DNA from: Pseudomonas sp. | GTDB lineage: Bacteria; Pseudomonadota; Gammaproteobacteria; Pseudomonadales; Pseudomonadaceae | DNA: 64,000 nucleotides | Direction of reading: 5' to 3' | Assembly (NCBI RefSeq): GCF_017744435.1 | Contig: NZ_JAGIBG010000002.1 | Span: 186,001 to 250,000 of the forward strand | In this document: positions 54,376-62,435 of the stretch, piece by piece | Layout of the letters: each line of letters opens with the position of its first letter | How positions within the stretch are numbered: the first letter of the stretch is position 1 | The notes under the pieces: generated by a model | Seen by the model: the letters and a program-made list of their open reading frames with translations, nothing else | What the model was told of the DNA's origin: nothing | Database searches by the model: none | Position numbers and translations under genes: made by a program

Positions 54376-54966
54376 TTAGATCGCCTTGCCAAAGACCTTG
54401 TCCAGATGCGCGGCATAAGCCGCCAGCGCCGCCGGCACGTCCGGGCGTTTCATCACATCCACCGCCAGGAAGGTTGGCAAGCCGCTCATGCCGAGGAACT
54501 GGTTGGCCTTGTGGAACGGGAAGTACACCGCATCCACCCCCTTGCCCTCGAAGAAGTCGGTCGGGTCATCGAACGCCTGCTGTGGGGCGTTCCAGGTCAG
54601 CGACAGCATGTATTGCTTGCCGTGCACCAGGCCACCGCTGCCGTACTTCTGCGAATGGTCGGAACGGGTCCGGCCGTCGTTGGCGTAGAGGCTGCCGTGG
54701 CCGGCGGTGAAGACATCGTCGATGTACTTTTTCACGGTCCATGGCGCGCCCATCCACCAGCCCGGCATCTGGTAGATGATCACGTCGGCCCAGAGGAATT
54801 TCTCCACTTCGGCCTGGGCGTCGTAGCCACCGTCGATGAAGGTCTGCTGCACGTCGTAACCGGCGCGGTCGAGATGGGCCAGCGCGGCGTCGTGCAGGGT
54901 CTGGTTGAGGCGGCCGTCGGAATGGGCGAACTGTTTGCCACCGTTGAGCAGAAGGATCTTTTTCAT
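54376..54966 (-). CDS. mdaB: NAD(P)H:quinone oxidoreductase MdaB
   Basis: A 196-residue flavodoxin-fold FAD enzyme making two-electron reductions of quinones, which avoids semiquinone radicals. Conserved: ILLLNGGKQFAHSDGRLN at the N terminus, YQMPGWWMGAPWTVKKYIDDVF in the middle. ATG 54966 has GGAGG 7 bases upstream. It is divergent from a YgiN-type quinol monooxygenase gene, its usual partner in E. coli. Confidence 0.93.
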   Translation of the reverse strand: MKKILLLNGGKQFAHSDGRLNQTLHDAALAHLDRAGYDVQQTFIDGGYDAQAEVEKFLWADVIIYQMPGWWMGAPWTVKKYIDDVFTAGHGSLYANDGRTRSDHSQKYGSGGLVHGKQYMLSLTWNAPQQAFDDPTDFFEGKGVDAVYFPFHKANQFLGMSGLPTFLAVDVMKRPDVPAALAAYAAHLDKVFGKAI

Positions 54967-55133
54967 GCTGGGCCTCCCGGGCCGAGTCAAAAATTCAGGG
55001 CCGCAGGTTAGAGGCTCGCAGGCGCGGGATACAGCAGGTGCGGGGCAAAATACAATTGATCTGAAGTCAAAAATACAAGGCGAATTATTGCCGTAGAATC
55101 GTTTCAATTCCCTACTATCGTGAGAACCGATCC

Positions 55134-55448
55134 ATGAGCGAGCAGCACGCATTCATCCTCAAGGCCAAGACCCGTCCGGAAATGGCCGAAGCGTTCGAAA
55201 CCCTGTTCCGCGCCTACGTCGAACCCAGCCGCCAGGAACCCGGCTGCATCGAATACCACATGCTGCGCGACCAGCAGGACCCGAGCCTGTTCGTGTTCTA
55301 TGAGGTGTGGGCCGACAAGGCTGCACTGGATGTGCACTCGGCACTGCCGCACATGGTCGCGTTCTTCGAAAAGCGCATGGACTACCTGGAGCGTGATTTC
55401 GACATCCAGCCGATCGTGATGCTCAGCACCTCGTCTGCTAACCGTTGA
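55134..55448 (+). CDS. ygiN: YgiN-like quinol monooxygenase (ABM domain)
   Basis: 104 residues, a single ABM-fold domain (FILKAKTRPEMAEAFETL, PGCIEYHMLRDQQDP, FYEVWADKAALDVH). E. coli YgiN reoxidises quinols made by MdaB, forming a quinone cycle. Here the two genes are divergent with 167 bp between starts. The 3' end overlaps the convergent TauE/SafE gene by 11 bp. Confidence 0.85.
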   Translation: MSEQHAFILKAKTRPEMAEAFETLFRAYVEPSRQEPGCIEYHMLRDQQDPSLFVFYEVWADKAALDVHSALPHMVAFFEKRMDYLERDFDIQPIVMLSTSSANR

Positions 55449-56211
55449 TCAGCAGATGGCCGCCCAGCGCGGCCAGGCCGATGAAGAAGCAGCGCTTGAA
55501 CAGCGCTGCACTGATGCGCTGGCGCAGCCACTGGCCAGCAAGCATGCCCAGCAGCGCCGGCGCCAGCATCAGCAGTGATGCACTCAATGCCTGCCCACCC
55601 AAGGCGTCCTGGCCAGCCAGGCCAACGGCCAGCGCCAAGGTCGAGACGGTAAACGACAGGCCCAGCGCCTGGATCATCTCGTCGCGGCTCAGGCCCAGGC
55701 TCTGCAGGTAAGGCACCGCTGGCATCACGAAGACACCCGTGGCCGCAGTGACCACACCGGTCAGCAGCCCGCAGACCGGCCCCAGCCACCCTTCCCGCTC
55801 CGGCGCCACTTGCAGGGCCGGGCCTGCCAGCCCGTACAGCGCATAGATCACCAGCGCCGCCCCCAATGCATGCACCGCCCACGGCCCACTGTCGATCCCA
55901 AGCCAGACACTGCCAAGCAACGTCCCGACGAAGATCATCGCCAACATCGGTCCGAGCCTGCGCAGCAGTGCCGGCAGATGCCCACCGGCCGCGAGTTGCC
56001 AGAGGTTGGTGAGCGTCGAGGGCACGATCAACAGCGCCGCAGCCTGCGCCGGCGGCATAGCCAGCCCCAGCAGGCCCATGGCGACAGTCGGCAGGCCGAG
56101 ACCGATTACCCCCTTTACGGCACCGGCCAGCAGGAAGGTAATGACCACCAGCAGCGTCAATGCCGGGCCGATGTTCTGGTAGAAAGCGATCAAGGTATCC
56201 ATGGCCGCCAT
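55438..56211 (-). CDS. TauE/SafE-family membrane permease
   Basis: A 257-residue membrane protein with about eight hydrophobic segments and the duplicated family motif (AGAVKGVIGLGLPTVAMGLLGL; then LLTGVVTAATGVFVMPAVPYLQSLG). The family exports sulfite, sulfoacetate or other small anions; the substrate here is unknown. Two start codons three residues apart are possible; 56211 has AGGGCG upstream. It is divergent from a LysR gene. Confidence 0.85.
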   Translation of the reverse strand: MAAMDTLIAFYQNIGPALTLLVVITFLLAGAVKGVIGLGLPTVAMGLLGLAMPPAQAAALLIVPSTLTNLWQLAAGGHLPALLRRLGPMLAMIFVGTLLGSVWLGIDSGPWAVHALGAALVIYALYGLAGPALQVAPEREGWLGPVCGLLTGVVTAATGVFVMPAVPYLQSLGLSRDEMIQALGLSFTVSTLALAVGLAGQDALGGQALSASLLMLAPALLGMLAGQWLRQRISAALFKRCFFIGLAALGGHLLING

Positions 56212-56280
56212 GATGGCGCCCTGCGGTTGGACTGAAAATCTGCCATATACTCAGCCAGACTCTTGCCAGGACAGAGGCAG

Positions 56281-57165
56281 ATGCATTTCGACCTGATCGA
56301 CCTCCGGCTTTTCCAGCACACCGCCGAGTGCGGCAACATCACCGCCGGCGCCCGCCGCAGCCATCTTTCGCTGCCAGCGGCCAGTGCGCGCATCCGCGCC
56401 ATGGAGGCCTCGCTAGGAACGCCGTTGCTTGAGCGCAACCGCCGTGGCGTGCAGCCAACACCGGCCGGCCAAGCGCTGCTGCAACATGCGCGGCTGATCG
56501 GCCAGCAGGTCGAACGCCTGCAGTTCGACTTGGCCCACTACGCGCGCGGCCAGCAAGGCCAGGTACGGCTGTTGTGCAACACGGCAGCGCTGACCGAGTA
56601 TTTGCCGGAGCTGCTGGCCAGCTACCTTGCCGACAACCCCGGGATCAGCATCGATGTGCAGGAGCTGCCGAGCCTGCGCATCGTGCAATCGATCACTCAG
56701 GGCATGGCTGACCTGGGCATCATTTCCACCGCTGCGCCCAGCGCGCATCTGCAGACCCTGCCCTTTCGCGATGACCCGCTGGTGCTGGTGACACCACTGG
56801 ATCATCCCCTCGCCGCGGAACCCGCCCCGAGCTTTGTCGACTGCCTTGCCCATGGCCATGTCGGGCTGGGGGTGAACAGTGCCCTGGCGTTGTACCTGGA
56901 GGAACAGGCCCTGCGCGAAGGCCACCGCATGCAGGTACGCGTGCGGGCCGAAGGGTTTGACGGGGTGATTCGCATGGTCGCCGGCGGTGCGGGTATCGGC
57001 GTGGTGCCGCTGGCATCGGTGCAGCGTTGGAAGGGCGTGTTGCCGATGCATTGGGTGGCACTGCGGGAAGACTGGGCCAACCGGCGGTTGCTGTTGTGTG
57101 CGCGAAATTTTGCCGGGTTACCGGGCTATGCGGCGGGGTTGGTCGAGCGATTGATGGAAGCGTGA
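56281..57165 (+). CDS. LysR-family regulator divergent from the TauE/SafE gene
   Basis: 294 residues: HTH at the N terminus (IDLRLFQHTAECGNITAGARRSHLSLPAASARI) and a substrate-binding domain. The start at 56281 has GAGG upstream. Only 69 bp separate it from the permease start, so control of the permease is the likely job. Confidence 0.85.
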   Translation: MHFDLIDLRLFQHTAECGNITAGARRSHLSLPAASARIRAMEASLGTPLLERNRRGVQPTPAGQALLQHARLIGQQVERLQFDLAHYARGQQGQVRLLCNTAALTEYLPELLASYLADNPGISIDVQELPSLRIVQSITQGMADLGIISTAAPSAHLQTLPFRDDPLVLVTPLDHPLAAEPAPSFVDCLAHGHVGLGVNSALALYLEEQALREGHRMQVRVRAEGFDGVIRMVAGGAGIGVVPLASVQRWKGVLPMHWVALREDWANRRLLLCARNFAGLPGYAAGLVERLMEA

Positions 57166-57260
57166 ACGTCCAGCGTCGCCTGAGCTGACGTATTTGCGGC
57201 GGTTCGGCGCCCCGATTCACCCACTTCCACAACTGATGGATTCCAAAGCCGACTCGTTGT

Positions 57261-57668
57261 TCAGTGCGCGAGCGCCAGCTCTCGCAGTGCAGCCGAGGCC
57301 AGAAATCCGGAACGGGAGGCATACCGATGATCACGCTTCACTTTTTCGTCGATCCGCTGCAGCAGGTTTTCCGGAAGTGTTGCATTGAACCGCACGGCCT
57401 TCCCTAGATAGGGCGTTACATCGAAATCAACGACAGCCCAGACCCCACCGGCAAAATCGGGATTCGCCACATGGACATCGACTTCCTGTGCTTGCGGTAG
57501 CGCCTCGTTATCGGCAACCAGACCCTCAAAATGAAGCGCCAGCGCCTCCTGAACGTTCTCTAGCGCCTGGGCGACAGTCAACCCGGCAGAGAAGCAGCCG
57601 GGCACATCGGGAATGGTCACGCCGTAATCCGAATCGGCGTCCTTGTGCAATACGACCGGAAATTTCAT
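57261..57668 (-). CDS. hicB: HicB-family antitoxin
   Basis: 135 residues: an N-terminal partly degraded RNase H-like HicB domain (MKFPVVLHKDADSDYGVTIPDVPGCFSAG) and a C-terminal ribbon-helix-helix (RFNATLPENLLQRIDEKVKR) for DNA binding. It neutralises HicA and represses the operon. It starts 4 bp inside the end of hicA. Confidence 0.93.
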   Translation of the reverse strand: MKFPVVLHKDADSDYGVTIPDVPGCFSAGLTVAQALENVQEALALHFEGLVADNEALPQAQEVDVHVANPDFAGGVWAVVDFDVTPYLGKAVRFNATLPENLLQRIDEKVKRDHRYASRSGFLASAALRELALAH

Positions 57669-57892
57669 TGCGCGTCTCCACTGATGTTCGCGCTGACGAA
57701 GCCACTGGACTGCTTCAAGCCAGCTTGTTTCAAGATGCTGTGTACGGTGCCTTTAGGCAGATCACTCTTGGGATGAGGAACTGTCACCCTCCCCTTCTTG
57801 AACGGATGCCTGAACTGGTGATGGCTGCCCTTCACCTCGACTTCATACCACCCATCCGCCTCAATGAGCTGGATCACTTCACGACTGCGCAT
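57665..57892 (-). CDS. hicA: HicA-family mRNA interferase toxin
   Basis: A 75-residue dsRBD-like fold with the conserved His in KGSHHQFRHP (H24/H25) and VTVPHPKSDLPKGTVHSILKQAGL. It cleaves mRNA in a ribosome-independent way. As in most hicAB loci the toxin gene comes first, and a palindrome precedes it. It is plain accessory DNA between chromosomal genes. Confidence 0.93.
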   Translation of the reverse strand: MRSREVIQLIEADGWYEVEVKGSHHQFRHPFKKGRVTVPHPKSDLPKGTVHSILKQAGLKQSSGFVSANISGDAQ

Positions 57893-57914
57893 TCACTCTT
57901 CCTTCGGCAGTCGA

Positions 57915-57929
57915 TGTGTATGATACACA
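57915..57929. promoter_or_regulatory. hicAB operator candidate
   Basis: TGTGTAT-G-ATACACA, a perfect 15-bp palindrome 23 bp before the hicA start codon, the expected place for HicB autoregulation through its RHH domain. Confidence 0.6.
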
Positions 57930-58049
57930 CCGAATTAACCAAAACGAAGCGCAGTACACACTATGCACACTTCAGGCGACCAGCGGATGGTTCAGTTCAT
58001 CCAGTAGGCTTCCACTTATAGCTCTGTAGGAAACCTACATTCCTCCCGT

Positions 58050-58066
58050 ATACCCCCAGGGGGTAT
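58050..58066. promoter_or_regulatory. CsoR/RcnR-type palindrome at the 3' end of dmeR
   Basis: ATACCCCC-A-GGGGGTAT, a perfect 17-bp palindrome touching the dmeR stop codon. It has the C-tract/G-tract and TA ends of CsoR/RcnR-family operators, but no gene starts beside it. Confidence 0.45.
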
Positions 58067-58341
58067 CACTTCAGATAAGACCGCAACAGCGCCGCCACCT
58101 TGTCCGCCTCTTCCTGCCGTTCCTCGGCGCTCAGCCCTTCCGCAACCAAGTGTTCGCGGATGTGCCCTTCCATCACCTCGGTCATCAGCCCGTTCACCGC
58201 GCCGCGCACGGCGGCGATCTGCTGGAGGATCGCCAGGCAGTCCTTGTCCTGCTCCAGCGCGGTCTCCAGAGCTGCGGCCTGGCCTTTGATCTTGCGCACG
58301 CGGGTCAGCAGCTGCTTCTTGCTCTTGATCGTATGTGCCAT
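58066..58341 (-). CDS. dmeR: RcnR/DmeR-type metal-sensing repressor
   Basis: A 91-residue four-helix DUF156 protein. It carries exactly the nickel/cobalt ligand set of E. coli RcnR: H3, C35, H60 and H64 (FrmR has Glu at 64). The metal-free protein blocks the divergent efflux gene; Ni or Co binding releases it. It is divergent from dmeF by 70 bp with the operator between. Confidence 0.9.
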   Translation of the reverse strand: MAHTIKSKKQLLTRVRKIKGQAAALETALEQDKDCLAILQQIAAVRGAVNGLMTEVMEGHIREHLVAEGLSAEERQEEADKVAALLRSYLK

Positions 58342-58362
58342 ATGCTTTCACACCATGCTAGG

Positions 58363-58381
58363 TATACTGGGGTATAGTATA
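58363..58381. promoter_or_regulatory. DmeR operator between dmeR and dmeF
   Basis: TATACT-GGGGTAT-AGTATA: inverted TATACT/AGTATA arms around a G tract, close to the C/G-tract operators known for RcnR and DmeR. It overlaps the divergent promoters. Confidence 0.75.
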
Positions 58382-58411
58382 TTTCTCGACATTCAGGGAG
58401 CATGATAAACC

Positions 58412-59347
58412 ATGGCGACACAAACCTCAGGCCGCTGGCAGCACAGCCACCAGTTCCACACCAGCAACCTCGGCGCCGAGCGCAAGACACGCCTGGCCGT
58501 GTGGCTGACGGCGATCATGATGGTGGCGGAAATCGCCGGTGGCTGGTTCTTCAACTCCATGGCCCTGCTCGCCGACGGCTGGCACATGAGCTCGCACGCC
58601 CTGGCGCTGGGACTGTCGCTGCTGGCCTACGCTGCCGCGCGTCGTTATGCCAAGGACCAGCGCTTCACTTTCGGTACCTGGAAGATCGAGATCCTTGGCG
58701 GCTACTCCAGCGCCTTGCTGCTGCTCTGCGTGGCTGGGCTGATGGCCTTCCAGTCGGTTGAGCGCCTGCTGATGCCGGGGCCGATCCACTATGACGAGGC
58801 GATCTTCATTGCGGTGATCGGCCTGGCCGTGAACCTGATCTGCGCCTGGCTGCTGCGTGACGACCACGATCATCACCACCATGGCCATGACCATCATCAT
58901 GACCACGGTCATCACCATCATCACGACCTGAACCTGCGCTCGGCCTACCTGCATGTGATTGCCGACGCCGCCACCTCGGTACTGGCAATCGTCGCCCTGC
59001 TGGCTGGCAAGTTCTGGGGCGCCAGCTGGCTCGACCCGGTGATGGGCCTGGTCGGCGCCGTGCTGGTGGCGCTCTGGGCCCGCGGCCTGCTGCGCGATAC
59101 CGGCCGCGTATTATTGGATGCCGAGATGGATGCGCCGGTGGTCGAAGAGATTCGCGAGGTGGTCGCCGAACTGCCGGTGCCCGCCACCATCACCGACTTG
59201 CACGTGTGGCGCGTGGGCAAGGACCAATATGCCTGCATCCTCAGTCTGGCCACCCAGGACGCATTGAGCGCCGACAGCGTGCGCCGGGCACTGGGCGTGC
59301 ACGAGGAACTGGCCCACATCACCGTCGAGGTCAACGCCCTGGCATAG
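58412..59347 (+). CDS. dmeF: Cation diffusion facilitator DmeF (Co/Ni efflux)
   Basis: A 311-residue CDF antiporter with six membrane helices; metal site H/D motifs in LLADGWHMSSHAL (HxxxD-type, TM2) and VIADAATSV (TM5). A long His/Asp-rich cytoplasmic loop (about 150-170, DDHDHHHHGHDHHHDHG) lies between TM4 and TM5. The C-terminal ferredoxin-like domain is present (TITDLHVWRVG). It exports Co2+ or Ni2+; control by the divergent DmeR is inferred from the pair. Confidence 0.92.
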   Translation: MATQTSGRWQHSHQFHTSNLGAERKTRLAVWLTAIMMVAEIAGGWFFNSMALLADGWHMSSHALALGLSLLAYAAARRYAKDQRFTFGTWKIEILGGYSSALLLLCVAGLMAFQSVERLLMPGPIHYDEAIFIAVIGLAVNLICAWLLRDDHDHHHHGHDHHHDHGHHHHHDLNLRSAYLHVIADAATSVLAIVALLAGKFWGASWLDPVMGLVGAVLVALWARGLLRDTGRVLLDAEMDAPVVEEIREVVAELPVPATITDLHVWRVGKDQYACILSLATQDALSADSVRRALGVHEELAHITVEVNALA

Positions 59348-59443
59348 CGCGGGCAGGCAGCTGGACGTCGAGCCCAGGCAACTGCGACACGGCGGATGGC
59401 CCTATGGTGACGAGTCATTCAGCCAGTCACCAGGAGTTGTGCC

Positions 59444-59788
59444 ATGTCCGATTTCATCACCGTCCTGCGCGAAACCTGCCCGACGCCGGTCGTGGACGCC
59501 ACCAAGTGGAAGCGCATCGGCGGCGATCCGCACACCGTCAACCTCAACGCCTACCTGTCGGCCGACGGCAGCAAGATCATGGGCACCTGGATCTGCACCC
59601 CAGGCAAGTTCGAGGTGAACTACGAGAAGTGGGAGTTCTGCCACTTCCTCGATGGCTACTGCATCATCACCCCGGAAGGCGAAGAGCCGAAGCACCTGAA
59701 AGCGGGTGATGTGTTCGTGATCGAACCGGGGATGAAAGGCACCTGGGAAGTGGTCGAGACCGTGCGCAAGTACTTCGTCTTCGCCTGA
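59444..59788 (+). CDS. Small cupin protein
   Basis: 114 residues, a single cupin_3-type barrel (GTWICTPGKFEVNYEKWEFCHFLDGYCIITPEG, then LKAGDVFVIEPGMKGTWEV), similar to the cupin halves of ureidoglycine aminohydrolases. Of the usual cupin metal ligands only one clear His (CHF) remains, so it may not bind metal. No substrate is suggested by the context. Confidence 0.85.
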   Translation: MSDFITVLRETCPTPVVDATKWKRIGGDPHTVNLNAYLSADGSKIMGTWICTPGKFEVNYEKWEFCHFLDGYCIITPEGEEPKHLKAGDVFVIEPGMKGTWEVVETVRKYFVFA

Positions 59789-59812
59789 TAAAAAACATCG
59801 CAGGAAGGGTGC

Positions 59813-59845
59813 CCTTCCCTCTGGTGCGCAGTTACAGAGGGAAGG
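59813..59845 (+). terminator. Hairpin after the cupin gene
   Basis: A perfect 10-bp stem CCTTCCCTCT/AGAGGGAAGG with a 13-base loop and no T tract. An overlapping palindrome GGAAGGG-TG-CCCTTCC at about 59802-59817 competes for the same left arm. Confidence 0.5.
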
Positions 59846-59875
59846 CCGCCCGGCCCGCGATGAAGTCCTCGCTCG

Positions 59876-60766
59876 TCAATCCTTCTTGCGGTAACCCTCG
59901 ACGATTGCCGAGAAGTCCTTGCCGCCTTCCCCGCGCAGGCTCATGGCCTGATACAGCTGCTGGGCCACGGCGCCGAGGATCACCGGTTGGTGCGCCTGTC
60001 GCGCAGCCTCAGTGGCCAGCCCCAGGTCCTTGAGCATCAGTTCGGCGCCAAACCCACCGGTATACCCACGCGAGGCAGGTGCAGTCTCGATGATGCCCGG
60101 CCAAGGGTTGTAGGTATCGGAACTCCAGCAACGCCCGGTCGAGCTGTTGATGATCCCCGCCAGCACCTTGGTGTCGATACCCAATGCATTGCCCAGGGCC
60201 ATGGCCTCGGACACGCCGATCATCGAGATGCCCAGCAGCAGGTTGTTGCAGATCTTGGCGATCTGCCCGGTACCGACCTCACCGCAGTGCACGATGTTGC
60301 GGCCCATCTGCTCAAGCACGGGCTTGAGCGTGGCGAACAGCTCGGTGCTGGCGCCGACCATGAAGGTCAACGTGCCCGCTGCCGCGCCACCGGTACCGCC
60401 GGACACCGGCGCATCGCCCATGTCCACACCTTTGGCCGCAGCGGCCTTGGACACATCACGCGCGGTTTGCGGGTCGATGGTGCTGCAGTCCAGCGTCGGC
60501 GTGCCTGGGCGGATGCCCGCCAGCACACCGTCGTCTTCGTTGAGGTACACGGCGCGCACATGGGCCGCCGCCGGCAGCATGGTGATCACCAGCTCGCTGC
60601 TGGCTGCCGCGTCCCGGGGCGAGGCGCTGACCTGCCCGCCCAGTTCGGCAAGCTCGGCCAGCACGGTCTTGTTCAGATCGAACAGGTTCAGCTGGTGCCC
60701 GGCCTTGATCAGATTGCGGGCCATGGGTGCGCCCATGTTGCCCAGGCCGATGAATGCGATACGCAT
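59876..60766 (-). CDS. mmsB: 3-Hydroxyisobutyrate dehydrogenase
   Basis: A 296-residue beta-hydroxyacid dehydrogenase. NAD site IGLGNMGAPMARNL at the N terminus; DAPVSGGTGGA substrate loop; catalytic Lys in GTGQIAKICNN. It oxidises 3-hydroxyisobutyrate to methylmalonate semialdehyde in valine catabolism, the substrate of MmsA encoded 10 bp upstream in the same operon. Confidence 0.95.
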   Translation of the reverse strand: MRIAFIGLGNMGAPMARNLIKAGHQLNLFDLNKTVLAELAELGGQVSASPRDAAASSELVITMLPAAAHVRAVYLNEDDGVLAGIRPGTPTLDCSTIDPQTARDVSKAAAAKGVDMGDAPVSGGTGGAAAGTLTFMVGASTELFATLKPVLEQMGRNIVHCGEVGTGQIAKICNNLLLGISMIGVSEAMALGNALGIDTKVLAGIINSSTGRCWSSDTYNPWPGIIETAPASRGYTGGFGAELMLKDLGLATEAARQAHQPVILGAVAQQLYQAMSLRGEGGKDFSAIVEGYRKKD

Positions 60767-60776
60767 GGCGTTCTCC

Positions 60777-62303
60777 TTAGCGCAGGCTGATGGTGGTGTT
60801 CACACCGTCATTGACGCTGTCGTCATCGAACCAGCGGGCGGTGACGGTCTTGGTCTGAGTGTAGAACTGCACCACTTGCTTGCCGTATGGCCCGAGGTCG
60901 CCGAGCTTGGAGCCACGCGAGCCGGTGAAGCTGAAGAACGGTACCGGTACCGGGATCGGGATGTTGATACCGACCTGGCCGATGTCGATCTCGCTCTGGA
61001 ACTTGCGCGCCGCCGCGCCGCTCTGGGTGAACAGGCCAGTGCCGTTGCCGAACGGGTTGGCGTTGACCAGGGCGATGGCTTCGTCGAGGGTGTCGACTTC
61101 CAGGGTCACCAGCACCGGGCCGAAGATTTCCTGGGTGTACACCTGCATGTCGGTCTTCACCCCGGAGAACAGGGTCGGGCCGACGAAATTGCCTTGCTCG
61201 TAGCCCGGCACCTTCACGCCACGGCCATCGAGTTCGAGCTTGGCGCCTTCCTGGATGCCGCTTTCGATCAGGCCCAGCACCCGCTCCTTGGCGCGCTTGG
61301 AAACCACCGGGCCGACATCCGTGCCCGGCTCGCAACCGGCATTGACCTTGAGCTTGCTCGCCGCGTCCTTGATGTCCGGCAACCACTCACGCGCCTTGCC
61401 CACCAGCACCGCCACCGAGGTGGCCATGCAGCGCTGGCCTGCCGCGCCGAAGGCGGCACCGACCAGGGCGTTGACGGTTTGTGTGCGGTTGGCGTCAGGC
61501 AGCACCACGGCGTGGTTCTTCGCGCCCATCATCGACTGCACGCGCTTGCCGTGCTGGCTGGCCAGGTTGTACACGTGGGTGCCGACTTCGGTGGAGCCGA
61601 CGAAGGAAATCGCCTTGATGTCCTGATGGGTGCAGATCGCATCCACCACTTGTTTGCCGCCGTGCACCACGTTCAGCACCCCGGCAGGCACACCGGCTTC
61701 CAGCGCCAGCTCGACCAGCAGCATGGTCGACAGCGGGTCCTGCTCGGACGGTTTGAGGACAAAGGTGTTGCCGCAGACGATGGCCATCGGGAACATCCAC
61801 AGCGGGATCATCGCCGGGAAGTTGAACGGGGTGATGCCAGCGCACACACCGATCGGCTGGCGCAGGGTGTAGGTGTCCACGCCACCGGCGACGTTCTCGG
61901 CGAACTCGCCCATCTGCAGGGTGCCGATGGAGGCCGCATGCTCGACCACTTCCAGGCCGCGGAAGATGTCGCCTTCGGCGTCGGCGAGGGTCTTGCCCTG
62001 CTCGGCGCTGAGGACCTGGGCGATGCGCTTGGTGTGTTCGCGGATCAGCGCCTGCAGCTTGAGCATGATGCGCATGCGTGCCCCGATCGGGGTGTCACGC
62101 CAGGTCTTGAAGGCGCGCTGGCCCGCGGCCACGGCGGCATCCACTTCTTCGACGGTGGCGAACGGTACCCGCGCCAGCACCTCTTGGGTGGCCGGGTTGA
62201 CGATATCGCGCCATTCGCTGGTTTTCGACTCGACCCACTGGCCGTCGATCAGCAGCTTGACCTGCTCGACCTTGGTCTTGTCAGGGGATTGTGGTGCGTT
62301 CAT
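60777..62303 (-). CDS. mmsA: Methylmalonate-semialdehyde dehydrogenase (CoA-acylating)
   Basis: A 508-residue aldehyde dehydrogenase converting methylmalonate semialdehyde and CoA to propionyl-CoA. Catalytic C292 in [11 protein letters not shown]-site [28 protein letters not shown] 62303 ([14 protein letters not shown]) has AGGAGA upstream; the open frame beyond it runs into the promoter region. It is the first gene of mmsA-mmsB, divergent from a LysR gene. Confidence 0.95.
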   Translation of the reverse strand: MNAPQSPDKTKVEQVKLLIDGQWVESKTSEWRDIVNPATQEVLARVPFATVEEVDAAVAAGQRAFKTWRDTPIGARMRIMLKLQALIREHTKRIAQVLSAEQGKTLADAEGDIFRGLEVVEHAASIGTLQMGEFAENVAGGVDTYTLRQPIGVCAGITPFNFPAMIPLWMFPMAIVCGNTFVLKPSEQDPLSTMLLVELALEAGVPAGVLNVVHGGKQVVDAICTHQDIKAISFVGSTEVGTHVYNLASQHGKRVQSMMGAKNHAVVLPDANRTQTVNALVGAAFGAAGQRCMATSVAVLVGKAREWLPDIKDAASKLKVNAGCEPGTDVGPVVSKRAKERVLGLIESGIQEGAKLELDGRGVKVPGYEQGNFVGPTLFSGVKTDMQVYTQEIFGPVLVTLEVDTLDEAIALVNANPFGNGTGLFTQSGAAARKFQSEIDIGQVGINIPIPVPVPFFSFTGSRGSKLGDLGPYGKQVVQFYTQTKTVTARWFDDDSVNDGVNTTISLR

Positions 62304-62390
62304 CTGCGTTCTCCTTGGAATTATTGTCAGGACGAGATCGCCAGCGCCGGGTAAACGCGAGGTGGCGCCTTGGGGCTTTTTTCGAGTATA

Positions 62391-62404
62391 GATGTGCAAA
62401 CATC
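62391..62404. promoter_or_regulatory. Inverted repeat in the mmsA/LysR promoter interval
   Basis: GATGT-GCAA-ACATC lies in the 132-bp divergent interval, 88 bp before mmsA and 32 bp before the LysR gene; GTGCA/TGCAC half sites overlap it. It is a likely LysR binding site. Confidence 0.45.
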
Positions 62405-62435
62405 CAACAAGAATGCACAAAAAAGCCGGATCAAC

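Noticed and set aside
58860..58925. CAT/CAC-rich repeat that might be a tandem repeat array
   Set aside because: It encodes the His-rich metal loop of DmeF; the repetition follows from the protein sequence.
60147..62354. Long open frame opposite mmsA and mmsB
   Set aside because: Antisense to two clear valine-catabolism genes; composition is typical of a shadow frame.
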